Under the pieces are notes generated by a model. It did no database searches. It was not told where the DNA came from and was given only the letters and a program-made list of their open reading frames with translations. Position numbers and translations under genes: made by a program. 64,000 nucleotides of DNA from Nageia nagi (Eukaryota > Pinophyta), in the NCBI GenBank assembly GCA_050084985.1, contig JBITNC010000001.1, forward strand, positions 128,278,001-128,342,000. Direction: 5' to 3'. Below are positions 46,814 to 57,599 of the stretch, piece by piece; within the stretch, counting starts at the first letter, position 1; each line of letters starts with the position of its first letter.

Positions 46814-48275
46814 TGAATCGATCATAAGGTTAGAGTGGGTGAAGTCTTGAAGGATCTTATCAAGCTCCTCAAGGACTGTCATCAAATTATTGAGCTTGTG
46901 GATGCATTGTAAATCAAATTCTTGCAAGTGTGATATCCAAAGCCTCTGGAAAAATTCTTATTTCTATGGAAGCAAAGAGTTGCCTTAGTGTTGTGATGTT
47001 CCATACCTATCCATGTATGTGAAGGAGAGACTAATGTCTATGTACTACATAGCATAGTGGATCATCAATCATTGTGGAGGCTCCATACATGTGTAGTGAT
47101 GCTGTGAAGTGCATCTACTAAAGGTTGGGTGCTGCTATTTTGTGAGGTTCTCTTGCAAATGTGAGATCCATTTGCACCATTTGTGAATTGATCTGGGTAG
47201 GCTATTGCTTCTGTTTGTTAGATTTGGTGTAACGAATTCATTCATGTTAAGGAAAGCCATGTATTTGGTAACCTGAATCATCATATTTGATGAGAAGATT
47301 TGCCACCTAAGGAGGAGCCTACATTGTTAGACGTTGTACTACATCTTTTATTTATTGTAGGAAGGCGATGTGAGATCAAAGGATTAAGGAGACTCAAATG
47401 TAAGAAAGAGGCCCACATGATCATGAGATTACAATAGGCCAATCTGAAGGAGGTACATTATTGAAGAAGGCCTGCATGGAATTGGAAGGCTGCAGAAGCC
47501 AATGTATAGATAATTGCTTTTAGTTTATGAAGTTGGGGAATGTGAATTGATCTGTTGAAAAAAAAATTATGAAAACTGATGCTCGTATGAAGAGTTGCTG
47601 CATACGAAGGAGCACTATGTTTATTTTTAATCTACCTACATATTAAAAAGTGGCAATTGTGTTGATAAAGATGCCATTTTGAATCACTCTTTGATTCATG
47701 AAGAACCTATGAATATGCATTGATTGCCACACTGTACCAAGTTTATCTACAAGTCTGTTGCAAGGACATTATTGTGAGTATGTGAAAAGGGTAGATCTGA
47801 TCTTACCTCTGTATCTTTGATGCATTGAGATTCATATATTACATTTGATTGAGATAGTGTCAATACTATCATGAAAGTAATGTCTTTTGTGGCTTGACAA
47901 GTGCAGAATAAGATGAAAGTCACTACGAAGTGGCTGCATGCATCTAATACTTGCAAGAAGACTATGCTCAAGTGCGCAACTACCATTAGCATATGTTATG
48001 CAATCTACTATGGTTGCATGGTGCTTGTTGCAAGAGAATGTAGCCCATATGAGTCAGACTCATGCCTATTAAAGCTGGCCTGCCAATGTGATTGGAGATT
48101 ATGAATCCAGATTTGAGAAGGAGGTGGTTAAAAGGCCATATATTTTCATCTCTATTAATATCTGATTTTGATTATAGAGAGTGAAAGATAGTGAGAAAAA
48201 GTAATTAAAGATTACTTTTGCAAAAATACTGGTGCTGAAGGTTTTCTAATTTTTTGAGACAAAAATTAAACAAAT
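46814..48275 (+). other. leader of the 3.93-kb Copia element
   Basis: About 1.46 kb before the first ORF. No convincing coding sequence; the short open frames here have no domain. Confidence 0.55.
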
Positions 48276-48830
48276 ATGGATTCCATATTTGAATATTTGG
48301 AGGTGCCCAAGTTTGATGGACAAAATTATGCTTGGTGGAGAATAATAATGAAGACCTTGCTCAAGGCTAAGGACCTTTGGAGCATTATAGAAGATGGGTA
48401 TGATGAACCTCCATCTTGGAGGTCTCTTGAAGGAGAGGAGAAAAGAGAAAAGAAAGAAAAGCAATATCAAAATTGCTTAGCTCTCATGGACTTAAGAAAA
48501 GGTATGAAAGAAAATTTTTTTCCTCTTATAGCAATTTGTAAATCAGCTTCTATTGCATGGAAGGTTTTGAAAGATGTTTTTGATGTTAATGAATATGAAG
48601 CTTGTGTGAACAAAGGGGAACCTTGTTCTTTTGGTGAAGGCTCATGGGAAGAGCCATATATGCTTGAAGAGCCTAATGGAGACTCATGTGAAGAGCCTTG
48701 TTTTAAAGATCCTTTTGAAGGACTTTTTGAAGACATGTCTTATGAAGAAGGCATGCATGATGATGAAGAGGAAGATATGAATTTGTGTGGCCTTGTGAAT
48801 AGGCTTGTGAACTCTCATGGAAGGGAGTAA
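48276..48830 (+). CDS. Copia Gag-like protein with acidic Cys/Glu tail
   Basis: A 184-aa open frame. Residues 10-45 read VPKFDGQNYAWWRIIMKTLL then KAKDLWSIIEDGY, the UBN2/Copia Gag start (L-F-G-NY--W---MK--L---DLW--++-G). After about residue 108 it becomes a Glu-rich region with repeated EEP (EEPYMLEEPNGDSCEEPC). There is no CCHC knuckle. In cells such Gags form the particle that packages RNA. The ATG fits: the frame starts just before the Gag motif. The frame closes at HGRE, and the coding trend continues in another frame at 48850, so a frameshift probably split one long protein. Confidence 0.8.
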   Translation: MDSIFEYLEVPKFDGQNYAWWRIIMKTLLKAKDLWSIIEDGYDEPPSWRSLEGEEKREKKEKQYQNCLALMDLRKGMKENFFPLIAICKSASIAWKVLKDVFDVNEYEACVNKGEPCSFGEGSWEEPYMLEEPNGDSCEEPCFKDPFEGLFEDMSYEEGMHDDEEEDMNLCGLVNRLVNSHGRE

Positions 48831-48849
48831 AATGGATAAATAATGCTTC

Positions 48850-50190
48850 ATGGAGGAAGATTATGAAGAATGCCTAATGGAGAAGGCATATTGTAAAAAA
48901 TGTCTCATGAAGGAGGCATGTCATGAAGAGTGTCTCATGAAGATGGCACCATCTCAGAAATTTGTGGATTCAAATCATGGATCACAAATCATTCTCATGG
49001 AAGAGAATGTTGAAAACAAGGAGCATTGTTGGCTCCCTTATGATGAAGACCACTCACATGGAGTGTAGAAAAATGAAGAGTGCTCCATGGAGGAGGCATA
49101 TGATGTTTGTCTTAAAGAGGCAATATGGGATAATGATCCAAGAGAGATCATTGATGAAGATGAGATGAAGGCTATTAACTTCATCCTCAATGGAGAAGAC
49201 CACTTATCAAGAGTGGAGAATGAAGATGACTATCTCAAGGGAGAGATGGAAGATAATGAGATAGACATTGATGGACTTCATGGTGAAATGGAGGCATCAA
49301 AAGATCTTGAGAGTTGTCTTATAAAGGCAACAATATGTAAAGAGGAACCATGGGAATTCCTTATCATGAATGAAGAAATGATTGCTTTAAAAGCAACATT
49401 AAAGGAAAGATTAATGTGGATATCTACTCACCAAAACATCATTAGAGGAAACAATTTCTTATTTTTTGGTTTATTTGCTAATGCTACTAATGAATGTTTG
49501 CTAATCAAATGTGTGAAGGATAGGTTGAAGGCTGTGGAGAATGGAGGAGAATGTCTTATCAAGGCATTGCTTGAGGATTGCATCATGGAGACAACATTGA
49601 AGAGTCTTCCTTGGGAGAAGACATTGATGAAAAACTTGGGTCATGTAGATCCAAATGATGATTGTAAAATCTTAGTAAGGTGTGATTTTTTGAGTGAAAC
49701 TTTGTGTAAGGAGCAACATTTGGTTGCATATGTAATAAGCCAATGTGTGGCTTTGTATTGTTTGAAAGTGTGTGTAGAAGTTTGTGAGAGAGTACTATGG
49801 TACAATTATTATTGTGAGATGATGAATACATACTCATGTGGAGTATGGATATGTAATGATGTAAAAGATGATGATGTAAAAGCATGGTTTGAAGACCATC
49901 CAAGAGATGAAAGAGTGTGGTTGATTAAAATCACATATGGAGAGAATTTTGTTGAAGGGGGAGCTTCTCAACAAAAGGAGGCACTCAATGAAGGAGCAAC
50001 ATCAACAACAATGAAGAAGATTCCACATAACAAGTGGAAGGAATGCCCACATCATACTTTTCAAAAATTTGATTTCCTATTGATTAATTGGAGGAAACAC
50101 AAATTGTTTTCTTCCAACTATTTGATGTTTAAAGAACTCTTTGCGTTCCTTAGCATCAAGGGGGAGTATGTTGGAAGTATTTTAACATGA
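48850..50190 (+). pseudogene. acidic protein with 9-10-residue Cys repeats, one stop
   Basis: 72 residues, one TAG at 49066-49068, then 367 more in the same frame. It opens with tandem units YEECLMEKAY, CKKCLMKEAC, HEECLMKMAP and, after the stop, EECSMEEAYDVCLKEA: a Cys-Leu-Met-Glu core every 9-10 residues. A long acidic region follows (EDHLSRVENEDDYLKGEMED) with several further Cys. The frame runs through the polypurine tract into the 3' LTR. I do not recognise a domain. Sitting after Gag, it replaces the usual protease-integrase-RT part. It may be a Gag extension that grew by repeat duplication. Confidence 0.65.
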
Positions 50191-50448
50191 TTCCTAAGTC
50201 CTAAGTTATTAGGATTAATTAATTAGGACTAAACTATTTTCCTAAGTATCTAGGTCTAAGTATTTATTAGTTTATTGTTATAACAAGTAATTTGTCATGT
50301 AGTGATCTAAGGGTGATATGTATAGTGTGAGTTTTTTATGGTCATGAGAATATTATTCTTAAATTCTTATCTTGTCTTGTAATGGCTTTCTTAAGCCTAT
50401 ATATGTAACTCATTTTGATGAATAATATAGAACATTTTGGTTCTCTCA
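50169..50448 (+). repeat. 3' LTR of the 3.93-kb Copia element
   Basis: TGTTGGAAG start, TTCTCTCA end, followed by TAAAC. Confidence 0.9.
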
Positions 50449-51700
50449 TAAACAACTACCATCCTGAGAGTTTTAGGAATTAAACTTACTTGCATTCACA
50501 ATAAGTCTAATAATGCTCTTAGAGAAGAGTTTGTACGATTCTATATCTAGCTAGAAGCTAACCCTTTGAGTACTTCACTTCAACAACATGTAGTTGCTCT
50601 TAGACATGAATTAAGGAAAATTGAATTTTATGAGGCCAAAGGATGCTAAAATTAAATCTTGACTTCATTGGATTTGAATTGGAGATAAATTCACTAAAGA
50701 GTTCTTTCAATGGCTTAGACCACCTAGAACTATAGTCCAAATCAAAGCCATCATGGATGAAGATGTTAAGTCATTAACCCTCCTAGTATTACCAATGATT
50801 TTTTTAAACACTATGAGGAGGTTTTAGTCTCTTAGGAATTCAACTTTGAAAGGTAAAAGGATTTGTAAGAATGTTGTAGGGTGATTTCTGATAAGCTTAC
50901 TCATTATTAAAAAGAGGAATGTGATCATTCCCTCTCAATTGATGATATAAATATGGCACTTTCTTGCATGGCTAATGAGAAAGAACATGGGATTGATGGA
51001 TGCCTTTGTGATTTCTATAAGAAGCTATGGGATGAACTAGGAAAGGATCTTTTAAATGTTTACTAGGAATCTCTTTTAACTAGCTCCTTGGTATCAATTA
51101 TCAACAAAGGTAATATTAAGTTGATTCCAAATTAGGGAACCCTAAGCTTATCACCTATTGTATGCCCATCACTTTTCTCAATATAAATTATAAAATTATA
51201 GCTAAATCCCTTTCTTCAAAGCTTATACCACTTCTCCCTCAAATTGTTTAACCTGAATAAATCAGGTTTATTCAGAGAAGATATATTCTTGATAATGTCA
51301 TTTTTGTTTAGGAAGGTATGGAGTGGGTTAGGACCTCCAAATAAAATACTTTATTTTTCAAAATTGAATTTGAAAAATTATATGATATAATTGAATGCAA
51401 TTCCATTTTGGATATGCTTCAAGATCTTGGATTTGGCCTTGCCTTTATTACATTAGTTAAATTTTTTTCTTATGTATTGGCAGTCATCACCTTGGATTGT
51501 ATGTAAATGGACAAAAATTAAACTTTTCAGATCTATTAGATAGGGTTTCCCCTTAGCCCCTTTTCTATATGTTGTATCTATTGAAGAATTTGGTTATTTT
51601 CTTGATAATAAAGCTCTTAAGAATTGGTTTGAAGTATTCATTTTCCAAGGAATCAAGGTTAAAGCTTATCAATGGGTACTTTGTTGATGAATATTTACCT
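50449..51700 (+). pseudogene. LINE ORF2, reverse transcriptase
   Basis: Near 50940-51115 the reading is MANEKEHGIDGCLCDFYKKL then WDELGKDLLNVY and INKGNIKLIPN, the LINE RT start (KAPGPDGFP--FYK--W------D+----NTT-+-LIPK). Near 51170-51330 there are RT block remnants (the LP-I---Q-GF region), and SDLL followed by a GFPLAPFLYVV-type block near 51540-51580 matches the QGDPLSP-LF motif. The catalytic YADD is not readable (the matching stretch near 51670 is FVDE). The RT copies LINE RNA at the nicked target. Confidence 0.8.
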
Positions 51701-53400
51701 AATTTAAGAGAATACTAAGATTTTGTTCATCAAGCTTTTAGTTGTATTGAAACCTTTTGTAAACCTTCAAGTTCCTCCATTCAATGGATAAAAACCTCTT
51801 GATATAGATAAGTTGTGATAGATACCCCTAATTGGCTTCTTTCATACTAATGACACTAGATTCAGCCTAGTGAGATGTTTAACTATTTGGGGATCACCTT
51901 TTCTTTTCAATCCATGCTTGCTCAACTTTGGAGCCATGTAATTCAAAGGCTGGAAAAGAAACTAGTTTAATAGGTTTCCAAGAAGGTCTCACTTGTTGGA
52001 AAATTCTAGATTTATTCTAAGGTGTTGGCTTCCAACCACATTTATTACTCATCTTATTGGTTCCCTCTCAAAATTGCTACAAAAATCTTAAGAAAATTGT
52101 TAGAGACTTTCTCTAGATAAAAAAGGATTCCAAAGAGTTTCCTAGGAGTTCTATTGCCTCCCTAAACTCTTTGGTTGTATGGGGATTTTGATTTCTAGAG
52201 GAAAGGTACCAATCTAAGTGTTAAGTGGATTCTTCAAGACCTTTAAGGCTCAAAATCTTGAAAATTCCATCTTAGACACTATATATCTCAAGGACTTCCT
52301 CTAAGAAAAAGCAAGGAAAAATTTGGATCTTCCCACACTCATTATGGCTCTTTTGTCTATTAAAATTATGGGTTCCTTTATTTGTAAAAGTATATAGAAA
52401 GCATGGAAAGTTATTAAGCCTTGGCTTAGCTAAAAATATGGTGGTAAAATCAAGGGTATTTCCCTTTCCATTTTTAACATTTGGTTATCCCCAACCATAT
52501 AATATTAGATTCTACCTTTGGCTCAAACTCAATGGATTAGATCTATAACATTTTTTAGAAAAGGCATTACCTCTCTTTAGGATTTTTTCAACCAGGCTAC
52601 CAAAGTTGGATTCCCTAGGAAATATTAGGAAAAAGTTTAACCTTAAACTTGATGATAAATATACCTATGAAATGGTGTTGAAAAACATCCCTTTTGCACT
52701 ATGAAGAAAAATGGGCCAACACTCCCAACATCCTTGGTGGATAGAATGAAAATGGCATAAAGGAATTACACTTTCCTCCTACATAGCTAAACATGGATAT
52801 AGTTGACTTTCTCCCAATTTTCCCATGATTCCTAATCTTAATATTCATTGGGACATTTAATCCTTTAATGAGATATGGTGTAAAATATTTCATACTTTAT
52901 TGACCAAGTATGTTGAACCCAAGAAAATGTTCTTTCTTTGGAGCCTTTCATTTCAAGTCTTCCTATTGGTAATAGATTGAAACACATGGGTGTGAATAAC
53001 TCTATATTTTCATTTTGTACTATAGAGGAATATTTTATGCATATTTTTTGGCATATAGTAAATATTGGAAGGCTTGGGAAAGGATGGAATCCTTCTTCCA
53101 ATCATTTCTCAACCAACCTTTAACTTGGTATTATAATATTTTAAAGGATCCCCCAAATTTTTTTGATAAGCTTGAAGAATTTTGGAACTTATTCAAAATT
53201 ATAATACTATTTCATTTATGAGAAGAAAGAAATATTTTTATTTTTTTTGGAAAAATATCATCAATTAACTTTTTTCTTGCTAATAATCTTACAATCTTTC
53301 ATGATATTTGGTTCCAGATCATTGACCAAGTCAATAAAGTTATGTTGTAAGTTAAGCATCTATAGGATATTATCATCCACTAGGTTAATTAGCTATGCTA
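51701..53400 (+). pseudogene. LINE ORF2, C-terminal part with zinc-finger tail
   Basis: YFGLTFSFQSM and RLEKK near 51880-51960 match the thumb region (YLG+P). GFQPHLLLILLVPSQ near 52030 sits where the chromosome-scaffold-like SAIP-Y-M motif lies. FNEIWCKIFHTLL (near 52870) and CTIEEYFMHIFWH (near 53017-53055) match the plant L1 zf-RVT region (W--IW---+P-K---F-W, C--C-----E---H+F--C). Stops and frame changes are frequent. Confidence 0.7.
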
Positions 53401-54265
53401 TATTAGTTAGTTCCTTCATACCACCCAAAGAGGTCAAAATTGAGATAGCACCATCGCCCACCCCCATGGGATCAAGACTAGTATTTTTCATGCGATAGAT
53501 AACATCAAGTTCAAGAGGGTAGGTTCCCCTTCTACCCACCTCAAAGATAGGAATTCATGTGGAATATATGTACAAAATTCCCCATCGGTACTATGGGTGG
53601 GAGGAATGACTAATTTACTTTTAGAATAATGATGGTTGGGAGATTTGAATGATGGTGATGGTAGTTGTTGGTAGGATAACTCCATTGGATGTCCTAATAT
53701 ATGCATGACTAATAAAACTAAGGAGGGTTTGGTTATGAATGGATGGATGGCCACTTCATTCAATGCAATCCCTCTTATACATAATACAAATACTAACTAG
53801 TGGGAGATTTAACAAACCTTAGATAATACTCACTAGTCATGTATTACATTGAATGTGTGGAAGCATAATGTTGATGGGAGTGAACATGTTCCAATCATTA
53901 TTGAGAACTCAAGTAGCCCTTGACCTCCATGTCATCCACCAATCCTTGTACTTCCCAATGAATGGTGTTAAATGCATATGGTAGTTGTTGGAGCCTCTAT
54001 AGTTAGTGATCGATTACAGCTTGGCTTGTTGTTAAATGCATATTATCTTGGTTTTTATTAATTGTACCTATATTTTTATCAAACCACCACATGTAGTGGT
54101 GTGAGTTTTGTTTCCTTTCTTACCTTGTGTTTGGCGATATGGTTGGTAGTTTTAAGCCTAAATTGGGCTACTTTTATTTTCATGTGGTATGTTTAGGGTG
54201 TGATGTTATTCCATCCATTTCTCTTTTGTGTGATTTTGTTTTATTAATACAAAGGTAAATCATTC
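53401..54265 (+). other. 3' untranslated region of the LINE
   Basis: Non-coding. It ends in TTATTAATACAAAGGTAAAT then CATTC, like the AATAAA-type ends of plant L1 elements. A short A run at 54266 could be the remains of the tail. The open frames on the minus strand near 53488-53763 have no support. Confidence 0.5.
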
Positions 54266-54370
54266 AAAAATAAATACAAATAATAGATTTGCAAGCAATA
54301 AATTTATTAAAATTTAATTGTAAGAACAATAAAATATTCTTCTAATTTTATTATTATAATTCATATCGAG
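54266..54370 (+). repeat. 3' copy of the direct repeat flanking the LINE
   Basis: Aligns with 41416-41520 in the same orientation, with scattered substitutions and small gaps. Similarity stops on both sides. Confidence 0.6.
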
Positions 54371-55071
54371 GAAGACTCCAACATGTTGGATATCCTGCAT
54401 TCGAAGAATACCTCAATCTCTTATTGTAACAACATTTCCTTGCTTCTAATCTGGTATATGTATTTCCAAACTCTAATCCTTTATAATTTTTCATTAAGGA
54501 TAAAGCTTCTATCTTTTGAGATTTTTTCCAACTTAGAATTTTCCAATTTTCATCTAAGATGAGTTTTAGATAACAACTCAAAATAGAATGTTATCTTTTA
54601 ATTGATATAGGATAAATTCAAATTTTTAAATATTTATTTTATTTCTATTTTGAATTATCTCCTAACTATTCCTTCTAAATTAGAGTTTACAACTCTTTTT
54701 CTATTTAATTAATTTCATAATTAATTAAATAGAATATATAATAAATAATTATAATTATAAAAAATACTTAGATAATAATTATTCAAATATCTAATTGAAA
54801 TAATCTTTGCACCATATGATAAATGAGATTTATATTTGCTTTTAATTTAATATTATAAGTAATCTAAAATATCCACAAAAATTAGTTATTAAATAACTAT
54901 TATTATTTTAACACTTAAATATAATATATAGTTATAACAACAACAACAACAACAACAACAACAATAATAATAATAATTATTATTATTATTTAAACTACAT
55001 AGGTTTAATCAATCATTTTTTTTAAATAATTAATTAATCAATTTACCTAGTTAGCATCTTAGTGTCCCAAC
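54371..55071. other. AT-rich spacer
   Basis: Apart from the microsatellite at 54936-54990, nothing recognisable. Confidence 0.4.
54936..54990. repeat. compound microsatellite (AAC)n(AAT)n(ATT)n
   Basis: About ten AAC units, then four AAT, then four to five ATT. The AAT and ATT parts are complementary and could pair as a short hairpin. Confidence 0.95.
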
Positions 55072-55838
55072 TAATATAGATATGTTTATCATGCTAAATC
55101 TCAACATGAGCATAAGCTATAATCTTCTTCTACGATATTTTCCATTACTATTTTCTATCTGCTATTGATCTAACATTATTTTTTATTTTCATTTCAATAT
55201 GGTTTTTCTCTTAATCTGATGCTATAAGGGGCTTCAATGGATTTGGCACTAACTTTGATTGCAAACAATTTAATATCATTTTTGGCTTCTACTATTAAGT
55301 ACCATTTATGGTTACTTTCAATTTGGTACCATAAGGGATTACACTCGATTCAATTAAAAAAGAATTGCTATTGATTTGACATCACATTAAGCCTCTTTAT
55401 CTTTACTGAACATGTACAATTTCTATAATTTTTAGGTATGCTACTAGTCTAATACCAACTAATATTGTAGTTAGTTTAACACCATAATCTTGATCATAAT
55501 CATTTTAGAATCATTATAGTTGCAATATTTTTGGCATCATCATAGTTAGAGAAAATTTATTACCAAGCTAATTGTACATTTTCACTAGTTTTTATATCAT
55601 TTTAAAAATTAGTATACAAAATTGCATTCATTTCTAACCAATTTTTTAATAGATTTTCCAAGATTTCATAAGTCAATTTTGAACAAGGGGTCTTAAAATT
55701 TACCATGTATTAGGCACTAATAAGTTAGTTGTGTGTCTATATACACACACATCTACGATACCCATACCATAATATCGTATAAGAAGATTATAGTTTATTC
55801 TCATGTTGAGATGTAGCATGATAAACATATCTATATTA
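55072..55838. repeat. foldback element with 68-bp inverted arms
   Basis: The arm 55072-55140 (TAATATAGATATGTTTATCA, later ATGCTAAATCTCAACATGAG) is inverted at 55771-55838. Only about four mismatches are seen over 68 bases. The interior of about 630 bp has no open frame but holds a small palindrome TGTGTGTCTATATACACACA near 55731. No clear target duplication was found at the arm ends. It could be a MITE-like or foldback transposon, or an inverted duplication. Confidence 0.75.
55625..55715. repeat. direct repeat, copy 1
   Basis: CATTTCTAACCAATTTTTTA then ATAGATTTTCCAAGATTT, and later AAATTTACCATGTATTAG, has a diverged second copy at about 56250-56345 (CATTTCTAATCAATTTTCTA; AAATTTACCTTGGATTA). 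Confidence 0.55.
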
Positions 55839-56249
55839 TTTATGATTTTGTTCCAAGTTGAACCCAAATTTTCCTTGGAATCCAAACCAAGTCTATAAAC
55901 AACTAAAAATTACTTTTTCTTCTAGGTAATTCCTAATTTTGTTCTTTATTAAGACCACATCTATTGTCAACTTGATATCAACTTTGTTTCCATGTTGATA
56001 AAAATTTGTAGTAACTACAACACTAGATTGGATTATAGTTGGTCATTTTGCATGGTTAAATTTAACATGTTTATTGAGTTGGTTGCATGGTGATATGTTG
56101 TCATTTGATTACATCAATAAATATAATATGGTTTTGAGTTGATATATTTTAATTTACAAGTAATTTTATCTAAAATAACTTATTTTATTAACATTTTACA
56201 AATTATTATAAAAAATTACCAACTGTTATAAATAGCATTTTGTTAATTT

Positions 56250-56345
56250 TACCTTCATTTCTAATCAATTTTCTAATAGAATTGTTAGATTTTTAAAAGC
56301 ATTATTTGTCAATTAGGGCTTGAAATTTACCTTGGATTAACATCT
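56250..56345. repeat. direct repeat, copy 2
   Basis: Pairs with 55625-55715. The first copy lies inside the foldback interior and this one outside. Confidence 0.55.
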
Positions 56346-56640
56346 TGCTCCAAATTTGAAGAGGAATTCATCAAATCTAATTCCATAATTGCACTTACAT
56401 TTTTCTCAATACTTTAAGAAGAATACATATATATAAGGAGAAAGTTCAAGGACCTAATTGTAAAGAATCCTTGACATGAGATTCATCAACAAATCCCTAC
56501 TAAAAATAATATTAATATAATTTTTCAAATATCATAAAGGCTCCTCAAAATCATAGGAATCAAAAGTAGCAATTATATCTTGCCTAATATCCTCATGATC
56601 AAAATGCTCAACCTTGAGAAAATCATGGATGTAATTATAG

Positions 56641-56688
56641 ATACCTAAATTTAATTTTTATAATTATTTAAATAAATAATTTAGGTAT
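56641..56688. repeat. short perfect inverted repeat
   Basis: ATACCTAAATT (56641-56651) and AATTTAGGTAT (56678-56688) form an 11-bp stem with a 26-base AT loop. TATAGATACCTAAA here recalls the TGTAGACACCTAAA start of Tat-type LTRs, so it may mark an old LTR edge. Confidence 0.5.
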
Positions 56689-57599
56689 TTTAAATGATTT
56701 ATTATTTGGAGGGAATATCAATAAAGTAAATTCAAATTTCAAGATCTAATATTGTCTTATTTAAATAATATTTATTTGATATGTAAAAAGGAAGACTTTA
56801 AGTTATTTCAAATTATCAACTATCTTGATGATCAAAACTATTGAATTGGTAATATTTCCTAATGCACATATCTCCCAAGATATCCATGATTATGAATGCA
56901 GAGGCTAAATCATTAAAAAATCCATTACTTCATCTTTATTATAGGTTAGAGTATCCTTCATGCCAAAAGAAAAACAAGTTTTAAGCCTTGACTAAGTAAT
57001 TGGACTATAAAATGGAGGGATTGAGATCATATTATAACCCCCATAACTTTCAAAATATTTATATATTATAAGAAAAGGATTACCATTAGTCAAATAATCA
57101 ACTAATAAACTATAGTATTTTTATCTTCCTAGGATCAATGTTTTAATACTCATAATACCTTATCATGCTATGGTGCTACAAGAATTCAATAAACATTATT
57201 CCTTCACCTTTTTTTGATAAGCCTTTGGTGTTAGGAATTATTTCTCCTCAACTAATCAATTTAAATTACTCTTAGTAATTTATTTCTAAGGAATTAAATA
57301 GATGCTAAGGTTGAGGTATTTAGGATATCTCATGATACTATTAGGTATATTTAAACATATATCTAGGGATCTTATAATTATTTGGTCTTAGATTTTAATA
57401 TTGATTTTACTAAATGAAATTTACTAAAATAAATATAATCTAATCTTTATTTCTAATATTTTCTTGTAGGAGTATTTAATGATAAGATAAAATAAAGTAA
57501 TTGGACTGGGAATTAGAACTCTTATACCAAAAAATAATTTTATGGAAGAATGATCTATCCTAATCAACTTGTTCTCCTATTAGTTGCATTATTTATTCC

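Larger units (their letters stand above)
46519..50448 (+). mobile_element. 3.93-kb Copia element with gag-like and Cys-repeat ORFs, no pol
   Basis: LTRs of 281 and 280 bp (46519-46799, 50169-50448), a perfect target duplication TAAAC (46514-46518, 50449-50453), an initiator tRNA-Met primer site TGGTATCAGAGC at 46802 and a polypurine tract AAGGGGGAGTA at 50158-50168. The LTRs differ at about ten positions by eye. Coding sequence is limited to a gag-like ORF and a long acidic ORF. Protease, integrase and RT are absent, as in TR-GAG-type non-autonomous elements. Confidence 0.92.
41521..54265 (+). mobile_element. L1-type LINE, about 6.1 kb net, with two nested LTR elements
   Basis: ORF1 (DUF4283-like) and ORF2 (endonuclease, RT, zinc-finger tail) occur in the right order and orientation. 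Subtracting the nested elements with their duplications (2,667 and 3,935 bp) leaves about 6.14 kb, a full-length plant L1. The flanking repeat of about 105 bp would be a very long target-site duplication. All frames are broken by stops. Confidence 0.8.

Noticed and set aside
49583-49903. 106-aa minus-strand frame
   Set aside because: It is antisense to the 367-aa open part of the Copia element and is His/Ser/Leu-rich as expected for a shadow.
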